Origin: Chiua virens
Lineage: Eukaryota > Basidiomycota > Agaricomycetes > Boletales > Boletaceae
Assembly (NCBI GenBank): GCA_019787685.1
Contig: JAHNUO010000052.1
Coordinates: 41,001-105,000, forward strand
Reading direction: 5' to 3'
Length of the DNA: 64,000 bases
How positions within the stretch are numbered: the stretch's first letter is position 1; every line of letters starts with the position of its first letter. The notes beneath the pieces were generated by a model. It ran no database searches. It was not told the DNA's origin and saw only the letters and a list, made by a program, of their open reading frames with translations. The position numbers and the translations under genes were made by a program. Below, piece after piece: positions 32,772 to 43,444 of this stretch.

Positions 32772-34025
32772 ATGTCTCTTACGTCCCTCGACTCCATCCT
32801 TGCATTTGCAGACTCTCCCGTCAATGAGGTGACTGTCAAGGTTGAGAAGGACCTCGCACAAGGAAAGGATCGGATTGTGGCTGTGGCACTGGCAGTGCCG
32901 GATGATAAGGAGGAGCTGCCAGAAGAACAGGAGGGATGGTGCCAGGAGTGGCAATGGGCTTTGGTACTTCGCGAATTTCTTAGGGTTGATCAGGTATTAA
33001 CTGAATTTGTAGGAGCATCTGAATACCGCCCTTAGCCAGGCTAAATCGCACAGTGTTTCCTGCTGCCTCAACGACGAGACGGTGAAGACGATGTGCAAAG
33101 CAACCACGTTTTTTCATAGATGGCAGGGGGAAGTAGCTCAACACACGGACGCTCAGAGACAACAAGCCGTCTCAGGCAAGGCAATGGGGTCCAGGTCATT
33201 CGGATCCGCTTTGCTTCAAGGTGATTTGGTCATGGGGACAGGCAAGACCGTCGAGGTCAAGGCTGGCAGGAAGCACAAGGTGAGACCGCTGTTACCTCAG
33301 ATATTTCGCTCTGTTAACAGTTCTTTCCAGCGGTCCGCTCGTAAGGCTGCTATGGACGAGAGCCCGTATGACGAGGAGGAGGAGGTGGTAGTCGAGGGTC
33401 TGCTTAAAATTCCAGATTGTATGGTTCACAACCCAGCATGCGAGATGTGCGCTCGGACTAGTAAGTTGTGCATGGGGATTCTGGGTCGCACTTGTGATCC
33501 TTGCTTCAAAGCCAAGGCCCAGTGCAACAAGTCAAGTGGTCGGGGTGCTAAGAGTGGGCCGTCAGTTGAGAAGTGGAAACCAGTGGATCCGAAGGCCAAG
33601 GCTGCAGGTAGGACCTCTCTCCTCGGATCACATCAACTCGGCTAATCTTTTTCATAGTGTTACCTGTTATCACGGTTACCATCCTGGCTTGCAAGGCTGT
33701 GGTCAATCCTTCACCTGCGTCTCCTCCAACACCGGATGCGCCCAAGCCGCTCTTTTACGAGTCCAAGCCCATGTCTCCACTCCCTTTTCAAGATGTGGGG
33801 GAAGAAGTAGAGTCGCCCAAGAAGAAGTCTAAGACTGGCTCGCCGTCTGAGCCTTACGATGGGGTGGACAATATCCAACGTGCTATTCTCTCTCTGGAGG
33901 CGAAGTTCCTGTTGACCAGGTCCTGCTTCAAGGAGCTCCAGGCCCATGCTTCGGCCATGGAATCGTATGTCACTTTGCAGCAGGGAGAACTGGATAGGGT
34001 AAAGCTGGTGTTTGGAATGTCTTGA
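32772..34025 (+). CDS. zinc-cluster/coiled-coil protein gene, antisense in element D, four exons
   Basis: Proposed exons 32772-32993, 33040-33279, 33331-33607 and 33658-34025 join to an uninterrupted 368-aa frame; the introns (46, 51 and 50 nt) have GT/AG ends. Exon 1 has an acidic, Trp-containing block (PDDKEELPEEQEGW) shared with the A1/A2 genes. Cysteines C191, C194, C201, C209, C212 and C219 (spacing 2-6-7-2-6) match the fungal Zn2Cys6 DNA-binding cluster, followed by a basic tract. A possible nuclear signal (SPKKKSKTGS) and a heptad-like C-terminal helix (about 315-368) follow. Likely a nuclear DNA-binding or regulatory protein; target unknown. It runs opposite to D pol, which ends about 625 bp away and converges on it. 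No stop or frameshift, unlike D pol. Intron 2 is also open in frame, so retention is possible. Confidence 0.75.
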
Positions 34026-34649
34026 GTCATTTCCAGCCCATCCCTACTTGTATGATAGCGTATAGTCGATATCTGTATCCATATCTGTGTCTGTGTCCAT
34101 GTCCAAGTGAGATCCCTAAGTATGAAAACAAGGATTAGAAGGGTAACGAAAGAATACGAATGAAAAGAGATCTGAATGAATGACACCTGAGTGTGGGGTT
34201 CTGCCTGTCTTGTTTTCTTCAGTCATCTATTGCGTCTTTGCCTACTTTTGTAGCCTTTATCATCTATATCGGTCGAAAGCAGATTGGTAAAACTATCACC
34301 GGGTCAAAACATGTGTGTGCCCCATCACGCATTTGAAGATGAAAATCTAGGTATTAGTTTGTTGGGGCAGGAGGGGAAATGGATAGATGTCTGTTTTCTG
34401 TTTTTCTGGTTTTTCTTTGTTTACTTTTTTTTTTTTGATCTTTTTGGTCTGACTGAGTGAGAAAGCGGAGGATGTGAGTGAGTGCAGTTCTATGGGGTAT
34501 TGTAAGACTTTTTATTTGCTTGGATATCATTTTTCTTTGAAATCAAGTACACCGGACGAAACCCGGGGTGAAATAGAGAGCACTGGACTAAACTCAGGAT
34601 AGAATAAATATGTATCGGGCGGTATAAGGGAGGCAGTAACAACAGAAGG
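34026..34649. other. convergent 3' ends of the antisense gene and D pol
   Basis: Holds the presumed 3' untranslated regions of both. A T-run at 34427-34437 is present. No gene recognised. Confidence 0.45.
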
Positions 34650-37205
34650 CTAGTCGTGTGAGACATCGCCCTCATCTTCATCTTTGTACTCGACATCCTC
34701 AGCATCAGAGTGGTCGTATTCCTCATCACCTATTCCGGTCAGTTCAGTAACCGGAATAGTGATTTTTGTCCGTGGAAAGTAAGGTAGCAAGTGAAACGCC
34801 ACATACCTCAGTTTTGAAATGGCGCCGTCCAACTCGGCTAGCAGATACGATCCTCCAGTAGTCCTGCGAAGGACCACCATTGGACCAAGGTAGTGTGGCT
34901 TCATTTTCCAGTTCAGCTCCTTCTCAATCCATGTATTTCAAACCAAGACAAGGTCACCTGGACTAAACTCTTTCGTCCATATCTGGTTCTTGAATTGCGC
35001 CTCAAAATCTTTAAGGGACACAAACCGTGATGCCAAGACGCATTCTCAGATAGAATCGATATCTGTTTGACACTTTTGGAGCTGACGAGCTCTCCAAACT
35101 ATCAAGCTTTCACTAGAAACCGGGTCAGCATTAGGAACGGGAATGAGAAATGTTGCCTCTGATAAATCGAACGGAAAAAGTGGCTCAACACCATGTACCA
35201 TAAAGTACAGCGAAAGACTGGTTGCTTTGATTACAGTGATGCGTTTGGCCCAGAAAATGGAGTGAGTGATCGTCGGCCAGCGAACTTCCCCTCCCAGGGT
35301 ACTTTTGACAATGGCCTCCCAGACATCGAGATGACACCGTTCGATGATGCCATTCACCTGAGAGTTGTAAGGGGAAATCTGGATATGGTGGATACCGTAT
35401 CGGGTAGCCAAGTTGTCGAGTGCCTGTACAAATGCTGGACTGTTGTCCGTAATGAGCTCAGAGATGGCTCCCCAACAGCATAGGATATCTTCAAAAATAA
35501 AAGATGCAATGGAGGACACATTCTCGGATCGCAACATGTGCTATTCAGGATATGCAGTAAGAGTGCATTGGGCCTGAACTATATACCGGTATCCGCCTGA
35601 TCAAGGCATTACCATCGTGTCAATGTGGACTGTGTGAAATAGCCCGCCCATAACTGGTATGGTAGGAGGGATATGAAACTTCTGCATCTGTCGAATTTGA
35701 CACTCATGGCAGGTACAGGTATACCATTTGACGTCATCAATGAGCAGGGGCCACCAGAAATGTAGCAGTAACTGTGTCCGAACCGAGAAGACGCCTTTGT
35801 GTCCAAGGTCATCATGCATCTCCTTAATGAGTCCGTAACGGCGTTCTCTTGGCATGACTAACTGGTGTCGGCCGTGCGGTTCTCGACAACAGAGAGATCT
35901 GTTTAGAAGGAAGAACCGGGTTGTGGAATTAACGAAGGAGGTGAAGTTGTGATCTGTCAAATCTGGAGGATGGACCCAGTCATCGAGGAATAGGCGAATC
36001 TGATCAATGCGTGCTTCTTTTGCCAGAGCTTTGGGGGAACGGGGGATAACCGGTTCTGGTTCTGCCGGTTCTGCCGTAGGAGAAACGAATATGGATATGG
36101 ACTGGAAGGAATGTGTGATGGAATGTCTGTTAATGTGAGCAAACTGACCCACTGGTGACAACCGGTCGTTTAACAATGCCATAGAGAAGGAATATGCTTG
36201 GTCCAACCAATCCTCGAAATCATCCTGTTTGGGAGGGTCATTCTCAGATGGTGGACGACAAGAGAGTCTATGTTGGGTAGCAGGGACGTGAACAAGGCAA
36301 AAATTGAATAACAAAATGCCCGCGATCCACCTATTAATGGTTGTGTTGGGCTGGAGGTCTGGGTTATTGATCATACCCTTAACGTATTTCGCGTCAACTT
36401 CCACTGTGAAATTGGCAACACCGAACATGAATATCTGGACTGCTCGCAAAGCGCAGAACAATCCGTATAGCTCCAGTTTGGTCTGAGAGTAGCGGCTCTC
36501 GACCTCTGTGAGACTAATTGAACCGAAGCAGTTCAGGTACCTCTTGCTGTCATCTCCTTCCTGCGATAAGATATAGCCAACTGCGATGTACGACGTATCC
36601 ACTGCAAGGATAACCTCATTCCCGGATTTGTAATCCAGGCGACGAAGAGCAGGGGAGTGACAGATCACATCCTTGAGTCACAGCATAGCAATTTGTTGGG
36701 GTTCTCCCCATTCAAATGAGACGCTCTTTTGGGTCAAGTTGACCAATGGTCAAGCAATCGTAGCAAAACTTTTGATGAAAATTCGAAGAACACTGCACAC
36801 GCCTAAGAATCCACGTACTTGCGTAAGGTTCTGACACTCAGGCCAGTTGCTCTTTTCATGAGGGATATGGCCATCAGCCATACACTTGTGTCCAACTATG
36901 GTCGCGTCTGGTGCTGCAAGTATGAATTTCTTAGCAGATACCGTTACTCCGACATTTGTAGTCATTGTAGGATGCAATGGACTACAAGGAGGTGCTCCCA
37001 GATAAAGCAACAAATACCCGGGTTTTCTGCAATGGTTTCGTAAGAGCCATCCAGATTTTGGTAGCAGGTCGAGACTGTTTTGACCAGCAGATCATCTATG
37101 AATGGATAGGTATAACGAGGTATCTCGTCCTGCAAAATAAACGACATGTCGGCCTGATAGATTTGTACTGCATTTGTGTACCCCATGGGTACCATAGTGA
37201 GCTGG
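34650..37205 (-). pseudogene. D pol, C-terminal part: RT end, RNase H, integrase
   Basis: From 37205 down: RT (LTMVPMGYTNAVQIYQADM, YPFIDDLLVK with the DD pair), RNase H (ILAVDTSYIAVGYILSQE, TEVESRYSQTKLELYGL, VEVDAKYVKGMI), the integrase zinc finger (MHDDLGHKG, CTCHECQIRQ), core (LITDNSPAFV, NSQVNGIIERCHLD) and the C-terminal module KPHYLGPMVVLRRT, which is typical of a non-chromodomain basidiomycete Ty3 group. Stops near 35600 and 35540 and other changes break it. It joins in frame to the RT part above 43445, across element A1. Confidence 0.92.
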
Positions 37206-37910
37206 TGTAGAAAAGAAGTAATAGGTGATAAGAAGAAAGGTGGGGCAATAGGTTCGTCCCAAGGGGGGTTATATTTGAAAGAATGATGGATTCAGGTTTG
37301 TCTATGAGTCCTAGAGGCTGCTGGACGATCCGGAATGAAAAGTGGTCGATGTAAAAGTGTCTGCGTGGAGGCGAGGCAATGAGAGTATTGATTCGAGTAG
37401 ATGAGATGCAGAGGAATGATAGGATAAGGTAAAAGAGAAACTATCCAGCTCACTCACACATGGGAGAGTAAACAGGAGATCTCCTGAATGCAGAAAGACA
37501 ATATTTTTGTATTAGAGACATGGTTTTATAGTCCTGGGCATAACCCAGGACTGTTAAAGGTAATCTGACCCTAAGTAAGTGTACAGGATCGATGTAGGGT
37601 GAGTATGCTAAGAAGGAGTGTCAAACCTTGTAGATGACAAAGAAAGAAAAGGTGTTAGGATAGTAATGACCTGAATAAGGCCAAATCGAGTAGAACAAGT
37701 CAAATCGGATGGAGCGGAATACGTATGAAGGAATCAGATTGGATCATGTTGACTCAGATTGGACTTGGATTGGACTCGGATGATCTGTAAATGCTAGGAA
37801 TGAAACCGGGCTGGCACGAAGTCGATGGCGGATGAGACGGGAGGTGATATGACATGATGAAGAGCAAGGAAAATGTATCCTACAACCATAGGGAGTATCT
37901 AACTGCTACA
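37206..37910 (-). repeat. 3' LTR of A1 (LTR-A)
   Basis: 705 bp; promoter palindrome at 37530-37552 directly before the minus-strand TATAAA. Confidence 0.93.
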
Positions 37911-37933
37911 CCCGAGGGGAACTTGGACGCCAA

Positions 37934-37955
37934 CTGTCCTCAGTCAGTCACGTGA
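37934..37955 (+). promoter_or_regulatory. conserved CACGTG block in A1
   Basis: Same block as in D; CACGTG at 37949-37954, 110 bases before the antisense ATG at 38064. Confidence 0.6.
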
Positions 37956-38063
37956 TGTACACGCGAGCTGGGTTTGAAAACTGAACAATGCGCCACCGGA
38001 CATTACTTGAACACATCGCATCCACACTGCTCTTCCATTCTCTGTATCTTTTATACTTCCACT

Positions 38064-39966
38064 ATGTTGTATGCTGAGTCAATCCTCAAATATGTGGACA
38101 CACAGAAAGCGGTCGATCCATACGAACCACACGTCTTCGCCAAGACAGAGCTGAAGCATGCAAACAGACGCACCAGGGACTTTACGAAGACGATCCCGGA
38201 CGATAGGGAGGACCTGGCCGAGGAGCAGACGATGTGGCGAGAGGAATGGGATGAGATCCTAGTACGTAGTTAACCAATCACGTCTCGTCATGTACTAACC
38301 GCGAACTATTCGTTTTTTACAGAAACATCTCAGCAATTGCCTTCAACAGGCTCGGGATGCCGGCGTCGAGGCTTGGGTTGACAACGTGGTCACCCTCGCG
38401 ATTCAAGAGTCGCAGAAGGCGATGGAACGGTGGGACATGGCCAAGAAGCTACGAAAGGCAGCTGATGACGCAGTGAAGGCGACGGCGGCAGTGCACGAGA
38501 GTGAGGAATGAGAGGACGCAGGAGATGAGAAGACGTGAAGGAGGCACAAGGAGAAGGGGAAAGCACCAGAGGGGAGAGAGAAACGGAAGGTGCATGTCCG
38601 GATACATATCCAGTATGCATGATGCTAACTAGGTTATACACACAGTGTCCTATCGTGATGGAGAACAAGTTGGAGGGCGAGGATGAGCCGATCATCATCA
38701 AAAGCAGCATGGCCAAGAGCACGCTGCCGACCCATACCGATTCGCTGCGGGAGGAAGGTGACATTGACCATGAGGTGCCGTGCGAGCGGTGCGAGGGCGC
38801 AGGGTACCCCTGCTTTGGGGTTCCTAGTCGTGTATGCAGATGCTGCAGAAAGGACCGCCAGAGCTGCACGTATTAGCAGATGTGGCGGCAAGAGGGCGAA
38901 GACGGATGGGAAGGCAGAAGTGACGAGGGTCCCAGGTGAGTAATAATGCGTTGCTCATCAGTCTGCATGTATTAATACACGGTTTAGCTTCGCAAAAACC
39001 AGTGGTATTCGTACCACCGCACCGACTGTTCGCAGAACCATCCAATCCGGTGTAGGGAATAGGTATTCCCTGTGCTCGCATAGCACGTTTCCGCACCCTG
39101 TCGTCACCCGATCCCAATCCTGATCTGTCTGCATGTGCGAACTCATCCGGATTGCTGTATCCGTGCCCGTTTTGCCTCGGACTCTTTTATTTTATTTTTG
39201 ATGCTCCTTATTCATACTTAGCATTGGCTAGACCATGTCACGCAGCCCTTGCAGGGACGTTCGGGTGCCTCTTGAACTTTATACCGTATGAAAACCTTCT
39301 TTTGATTATTATCCTTACTTAGGACGAGTCTGAGGGTATTCCTGAGGACTATAAATTCACTGTATTGACAAAATACAGTAGCTTTTGCCCGTGTGCATCT
39401 GTCTCACATCATTTTCGGTCAACGTTCGTTTTCTCTCACTCTCCTCGTATTTTCTCGATCCAGATTGGACTGCTGTGTCCACTTTTCTATCCGTTTTAAT
39501 CTGGATTCGCCCTGGATTCATCTCGGACTACTCAAAAACCATTATTTGTCGTTCACCAACTCAGTGTTGTCCCTGGGTTGAACGGAATCACATTCCTTCA
39601 CCCTCTTTCTATTTCTTTCAATCCCCCTGAGTATTGCACTACAGCTGGGATATATTACCTTCACCGGTTCCGGATACGTGCAAGGCAAGGCCGAAGCTGC
39701 GTCCTAAGGCTAAGGCATCCATCGTGGACAACAAGGAGGCAGAGGATATGGGCCCCAAGAAGAAGCAGAAGATGTCAGGTCAAGACGGATCCACGTGCTC
39801 TCAGGTCGACGCGGCCAAACGGGCCGTGCTTGCTATGGATGCAGAGCTGCTTGCCTCCAAAACCGAGTACAAGACGCTCAAGATGCAGTTGGCGGATAAA
39901 GGGGCGGCAATCGCGTCGAAGGAGGCTGAGTTGGAGAAGGTGAAGGCCATACTATGGCTTCTGTAG
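38064..39966 (+). pseudogene. zinc-cluster/coiled-coil gene, antisense in A1
   Basis: Homologue of the gene at 32772. Exon 1 38064-38261 (MLYAESILKY; acidic block PDDREDLAEEQ), intron 38262-38322 with branch-like TACTAAC, exon 2 from 38323, exon 3 38646-38935 with the six-cysteine cluster (CERC, YPCF, RVCRCC, QSC), intron 38936-38987, exon 4 38988-39966 ending in a coiled coil (AELLASKTEYKTL, KEAELEKVKA). Broken: TGA at 38509, a one-base deletion just after the last cysteine that brings a TAG, and an LTR-E (39051-39663) in exon 4. It lies between gag and the 3' LTR on the opposite strand, starting 154 bp from the LTR edge (160 bp in D). Confidence 0.82.
39051..39663 (+). repeat. solo LTR-E in exon 4 of the A1 antisense gene
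   Basis: 613 bp, TGTAGGGAATAGG to TTACCTTCA, with a 4-bp duplication CCGG (39047-39050 and 39664-39667). A2 has the empty site at about 52812 (AATCCGGTTC), which confirms the boundaries. Confidence 0.95.
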
Positions 39967-40493
39967 ATAGAGTCGTCGTTCCCACTGTGTCGTAGTATAG
40001 CAATTGATCCGTGTCCTCTGTCCAATCTGGTTGCGATCCCTAATTCAGCAACGAATGGAAAGTGATTAATAAAACGAAATGTGAGTGAAAAGAAACAAGA
40101 ATAATTAATATGGGGTGCAGTTGTCCATCCAGCTTGTCTTCTTTGGTCATCTTTCGAGTCTATACCTGCACGAATCACTTCGCCGAGCGGCCGGATTGCA
40201 TATGACAGTATTTGGTTTTGGATGAGAGAAAAGAAGTAGTAGCGAAAGTGAATATCTAAGTAACCACGGTTATGATCGAAGGCAAAGGAACTGGCAGTAT
40301 ACGAATGGTTTCGTTGTTTTATTTTTCTGTCTTGTTGTATTGAAGGAAAGAGTGTATCATATGAATTGTCTGTGTGTTTAGCGGCAGTTTTTGTTGTTGT
40401 AGAGGCACCGGATCGAACCCTGGGGTGAGATAGAGAGTGCCGGTTGAATCCCGGGATAGATACACATACGTATCATATGGCTGACTGTATGTT

Positions 40494-40910
40494 TTATGCT
40501 TTGAGACGATGCTTGGACCATTGCCAAGTAGTCGTAACGTCGACTAACAACGGTGGATCATCAGGTTGAACTATAAAATCAATGAACCGATTAGTAATGC
40601 GCAGAAGCAGATCTGTATACAAGCAGATGGCATCGAAAGTACGCAAGGGAAGTGTTATATGTACTCGCAGATTAAGCAGTGACAGATGAGGAATAGGCGG
40701 ATTAAGTTTTGAAGGCTCCGCAGTGAAACCGGCTGCCAAGGTGGATGGTGAGAACGAAGGCAAAGCGGCCGTAACGGAAGACCGGATGTGAACGAGGGGA
40801 ACTTGAATGGTAAACAACAGGAACATGGATGAATGAATGCAAGAAGGAGGTGGATTAAAATGGGGTAAGGACTCGTGTGTAGGTAGAATGAGTAGTTGAA
40901 AGGTGCCCAA
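40494..40910 (-). CDS. unknown minus-strand reading frame in A1
   Basis: 138-codon frame downstream of gag ending in DVTTTWQWSKHRLKA. A homologous frame exists in A2 (53649-54239, with the same end) but is interrupted there. I do not recognise it. It occupies the place where pol would be and could be a real small protein or residual non-coding sequence kept open by chance. Confidence 0.3.
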   Translation of the reverse strand: MGTFQLLILPTHESLPHFNPPPSCIHSSMFLLFTIQVPLVHIRSSVTAALPSFSPSTLAAGFTAEPSKLNPPIPHLSLLNLRVHITLPLRTFDAICLYTDLLLRITNRFIDFIVQPDDPPLLVDVTTTWQWSKHRLKA

Positions 40911-41223
40911 ACGAACATTCAGATGTTTCGTGGGCCTTGGGAGTATGCAAACGGCAGCAATCCGGATACGACCGGTTAGGACTGTCTCAGCCAGCAGATC
41001 ATGATGATCCCTTACAAACTGGCTGACACTCGTTCATCCTAAAATGTTAGTCTTGCTCAGGTATGAAACAAAAATAGATAAAAATGAATGCTTGGGACGA
41101 TCAGGGTACAGCCGAGGCGGCTCATGTATGCTGCGGATCGAAACGATATTACCGGCCAGTAATGCCTGACTCGGTAATAGCGGTCCGCGGATGAAGCAGC
41201 TTTAGTAGGAAAAGGGAAAATGA

Positions 41224-42435
41224 TCAGCACGAATGGGGGATGGGTCGATAGGGAGCATTTGAGAGTGATTTTGGGGGAATGGGACGAGAGGCCGGATTGG
41301 ATGTGAGACCAAGTGCAGACACGACAATGGGGGTATTTCGTAGCGGGGAAATGGCAGGGCTGATTATGGGTTCGACCGATCCGTCATTTGGATCGTCCGA
41401 ATCACGATCGGTTTTGATTGGACGTGGTGCTGTGTCGTGTACTACCGGCCGAGTTGTTACCGAATATGACAGAGTGTCTGGTTCGGTGTCAAGTAGGTCA
41501 CAAGGACAGGCTGACTGCGTGTCCATGATGTTGAGAGGTGTCGTGATGATGGTTGTGCGAGGTGCAATCGGGATTGAGAGTGGTGAGACCTGTTCAGTTA
41601 ACACAGTTGAATCGATAATAAAATCCGTCAGTTCTTCCGTAACTGACGGTCGTGATGACAGAGCAACACATGGGTTGATGTCCGTAACCGGTGCAATAAC
41701 CGCAGAACTATATGAGTTAGTAGGCGGTCTTTGGGTTGATGGTGAAATAAAAACGGATGAAGACATGGGTCGGTTATACAGGAGCAGATTGTAAGTGTCA
41801 GGTAGTGAAAGTGAAGGTGATCGAAGGCAAAGCGAAGGTGTAAGTGTAAAATAAGAATGTGATCCTGATAAAAGAAACTCAGCTGCATCACGAACGTCAT
41901 TGAGCGCATACGAGGCATCCGGGTGGATATCCGGTCGCAGGATCACTAACCGTCGACGAATCTCGTACTGTAAATCGACTGGGAAACCACTAAGAAAAAG
42001 AAAGTCTCGATCAAGAGTTGCTATTCATTGTCGGGTGAGAAGGAATGATGATACTTTTGTAAATTCCCGAATATACTTCCCTAGCTCGTCAAGGGAGCGC
42101 ATTGACTTGGATCGATAGTGATTGACGAGATTTTGGAGATCCTCGAAATGGTACCGGTTATCGAGTTCCAGGTAGAGTGTCTTGACGGCTATAATGAATG
42201 CCTGCCAATCCAGCAGATTGGCCACCGCTTCAGGTAGGGTCTCCCAAAGGTCGTGTATACTGGGATCGACGTAATGCAATGCATACTGTACTTTCTTCGA
42301 TTGGGGCAGTCCAACACATGTGCAAAGAAAGTCGATGTCGTCTAGATATGGTTGGAGATGGGAAGCTTTTCTGCTGAAGGTTGGTGCATCCGGGGTGCCT
42401 CGATACAGCATCTGGATTATGCTAGCCGCGATCAT
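41224..42435 (-). pseudogene. gag of A1
   Basis: Minus strand. MIAASIIQMLYRGTPDAP, then LYLELDNRYHFEDLQN, SLDELGKYIREFTKVSSFL and, after an in-frame TGA near 42023, ATLDRDFLFLSGFP and a Ser/Thr/Pro-rich tail. It matches D gag in order and motif (RGTPNAPKF; DELGKYTQAFHKVSS; LYLNGFPPE), so A and D share a gag lineage. No zinc knuckle was seen. The same TGA is present in A2. Confidence 0.8.
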
Positions 42436-42720
42436 GATGGACGGAAATGGTGTCAGTTGATTGTCTGATGCGCTCGTGACCTTCGTAGCTAAGGGCAGAT
42501 GTATCGTGAGACACGGAGGAAGGGTTAGTAATGGTACAGGGGTGCGAGCAGGGTGAACGGGACCTAAAAGTCAGAAGGTATCATAACCGGATCCGAAAAA
42601 AAATAAGGTTTGTGAAACCAGATAAGGCACAAGTCGGGGACGGGTGTAGGTGAGGTGCACGGCAAAATGAAGGAACAGAAGTAGGAGAGCAAGATGTCCA
42701 AATCCGAACCTTCTGAAACC

Positions 42721-42740
42721 ACCCCTCGCGGTGGGCTCCA
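42721..42740 (-). promoter_or_regulatory. primer-binding site of A1
   Basis: On the minus strand, two bases after the 5' LTR end (TTTTCTACA), the sequence TGGAGCCCACCGCGAGGGG begins. A TGG start fits a tRNA 3' CCA end; the tRNA is not identified. A2 has the matching TGGAGCCCACCACAAGGGG. Confidence 0.65.
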
Positions 42741-42742
42741 GT

Positions 42743-43444
42743 TGTAGAAAAGAAATAATAGGTGATAAGAAGAAAGGTGGGGCAATAGGTTTGTCCCAAT
42801 GGGGGTTATATTTGAAGGAATGATGGATTCAGGTTTGTCTAAGAGTCCTAGAGGCTGCTGGACGATCTGGAATGAAAAGTGGTCGATGTAAAAGTGTCTG
42901 CGTGGAGGTGAGGCAATGAGAGTATTGATTCGAGTAGATGAGATGCAGAGGAATGATAGGACGAGGTAAAAGAGAAACTATCCAGCTCACTCACACATGG
43001 GAGAGTAAACAGGAGATCTCCTGAATGCAGAAAGACAATATTGTTGTGTTAGAAAAATGGTTTTATAGTCCTGGGCATAACCCAGGACTGTTAAAGGTAA
43101 TCTGACCCTAAGTAAGTGTACAGGATCGACGTAGGGTGAGTATGCTAAGGAGTGTCAAACCTTGTAGATGACAAAGAAAGAAAAGGTGTTAGGATAGTAA
43201 TGACCTTAATAAGGCCAAATTGAGTAGAACAAGTCAAATCGGATGGAGCGGAATATGTACGAAGGAACTGGATTGGATCGCATTGACTCAGATTGGACTC
43301 AGATTGGACTCGGATGATCTGCAAATGCTAGGAATGAAACCGGGCTGGCATGAAGTCGATGGCGGATGAGACGGGAGGTGATATGACATGATGAAGAGTG
43401 AGGAAAAGGTATCCTACAACCGTAGGGAGTATCTAACTCCTACA
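42743..43444 (-). repeat. 5' LTR of A1 (LTR-A)
   Basis: 702 bp, with promoter palindrome at 43067-43089. Confidence 0.93.

Larger units (their letters stand above)
37206..43444 (-). mobile_element. non-autonomous LTR element A1 (gag plus antisense zinc-cluster gene)
   Basis: 6.24 kb, inserted in D's RT. 3' LTR 37206-37910 and 5' LTR 42743-43444, both LTR-A on the minus strand. Flanks CTGG (37202-37205) and CCGG (43445-43448) are a 4-bp duplication with one transition. The RT frame of D rejoins when A1 and one duplication are removed. It encodes gag but no protease, RT, RNase H or integrase that I can find. It carries an LTR-E insertion (39051-39663). Confidence 0.92.

Noticed and set aside
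39385..39630. 81-codon frame present in all three LTR-E copies (also 45091-45336 and 52439-52684)
   Set aside because: It lies wholly in LTR sequence and is shared only because the copies are similar; it lacks an ATG start and any domain.
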